DNA from: Leptospira kanakyensis
GTDB lineage: Bacteria > Spirochaetota > Leptospiria > Leptospirales > Leptospiraceae
DNA: 13,907 nt
Reading direction: 5' to 3'
Assembly: GCF_004769235.1 (NCBI RefSeq)
Contig: NZ_RQFG01000024.1
Location: 1-13,907 of the forward strand
The notes under the pieces are model-generated. The model saw only the letters and a program-made list of their open reading frames with translations, had not been told where the DNA came from and made no database searches. The translations under genes and the position numbers were made by a program. Of this stretch, positions 13,848 to 13,907 are shown piece after piece. How positions within the stretch are numbered: position 1 is the stretch's first letter; each line of letters starts with the position of its first letter.

Positions 13848-13907
13848 AAATCTCTTAGAAAATTCTTTTTAACAAAAATAACTCAAAAAAAGGAAATTTT
13901 TAATCTT
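13841..13907 (+). other. Start of cassette 14, truncated by the window
   Basis: The unit starts TTATGCGAAATCTC, so its own attC beyond the window should be preceded by a close match to GAGATTTCGCATAAC (with C at position 11). AAAAAAAGGAAATTTT at 13884-13899 looks like a ribosome binding site for a gene starting just past the edge. Confidence 0.6.

Larger units (their letters stand above)
1..13907 (+). mobile_element. Integron-type gene cassette array (14 attC-like sites, no integrase in window)
   Basis: Fourteen related GC-rich repeats in one orientation alternate with AT-rich units of one or two + strand genes. Each repeat begins with a CGCATAAC or CGTATAAC type box and ends with the inverse box, as attC sites do. 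Each cassette's 5' box matches its own 3' box rather than the neighbour's: C1 starts GTTATGCG and ends CGCATAAC, C2 has GTTATACG and CGTATAAC, C6 has GTTAGTCG and CGACTAAC, C8 has GTTATTTG and CAAATAAC. That is the expected outcome of cassette insertion at G^TT. No tyrosine recombinase gene or attI is visible, so the integrase must lie outside the window or be absent. The strand-specific layout and own-end matching argue against ordinary interspersed palindromes. Confidence 0.85.

Noticed and set aside
1..13907. Repeats as a CRISPR array
   Set aside because: Repeat units are about 165 bases, spacers are 0.2-1.3 kb and contain genes, and no Cas gene is present.
1..13907. Repeats as REP/BIME-type or simple terminator palindromes
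   Set aside because: Strict single orientation, one repeat per gene unit and end boxes that follow each cassette's own start are not features of REP elements; no U-tract follows the stems.

Overview
The window is a continuous run of mobile gene cassettes. Fourteen copies of a GC-rich, highly structured repeat (13 complete at 163-168 bases, one cut by the left edge) separate very AT-rich units of one or two genes, and every gene and repeat points the same way (+ strand). Each repeat starts with an (R)CGYATAAC-type box and ends with its inverse, CGTTATRCG. This is the organisation of integron gene cassettes with attC sites. No integron integrase or attI is visible, so the window is either the interior of a large sedentary chromosomal integron or a cluster of attC sites lacking an integrase. 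The low GC of the genes, spirochaete-like lipoprotein signals and the look of the repeats suggest a spirochaete such as Leptospira, but this assignment is tentative.

Layout, with cassette boundaries placed at the G^TT of the attC R box: C1 69-1509, a four-TM coiled membrane protein; C2 1510-2962, an IS91-like HUH transposase; C3 2963-3974, a Phd/VapC-type toxin-antitoxin pair; C4 3975-4903, a HigBA-type toxin-antitoxin pair; C5 4904-6342, an endonuclease/exonuclease/phosphatase-family protein plus a small partner; C6 6343-7222, a secreted protein; C7 7223-8104, an unknown soluble protein; C8 8105-8442, a cassette with no convincing ORF; C9 8443-9538, an AbiTii-domain protein; C10 9539-10549, a two-TM protein; C11 10550-11497, two small lipoproteins; C12 11498-12788, a one-TM protein and an unknown protein; C13 12789-13840, an FRG-domain protein; C14 starts at 13841 and runs off the window.

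The cassettes are independent modules rather than one pathway. Several carry families linked to phage defence or to DNA-element stability (AbiTii, FRG domain, two toxin-antitoxin pairs, an EEP-fold enzyme). This fits the view of sedentary integrons as stores of defence genes. Both toxin-antitoxin cassettes carry their own promoter/operator palindromes and so need not depend on an external promoter.

The most unusual feature is in the cassette ends. In all 13 complete cassettes the first 16-20 bases are complementary to the last 16-20 bases before that cassette's own attC body, well beyond the 7-base R box of ordinary attC sites. The outer 4-8 bases of this match are private to each cassette. 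Position 11 is always mispaired as C:A on the given strand, which becomes a G:T wobble on the other strand. Most other stem mismatches have the same polarity, so the folded bottom strand appears to be the selected form, as expected for integrase-mediated recombination of single-stranded attC DNA.
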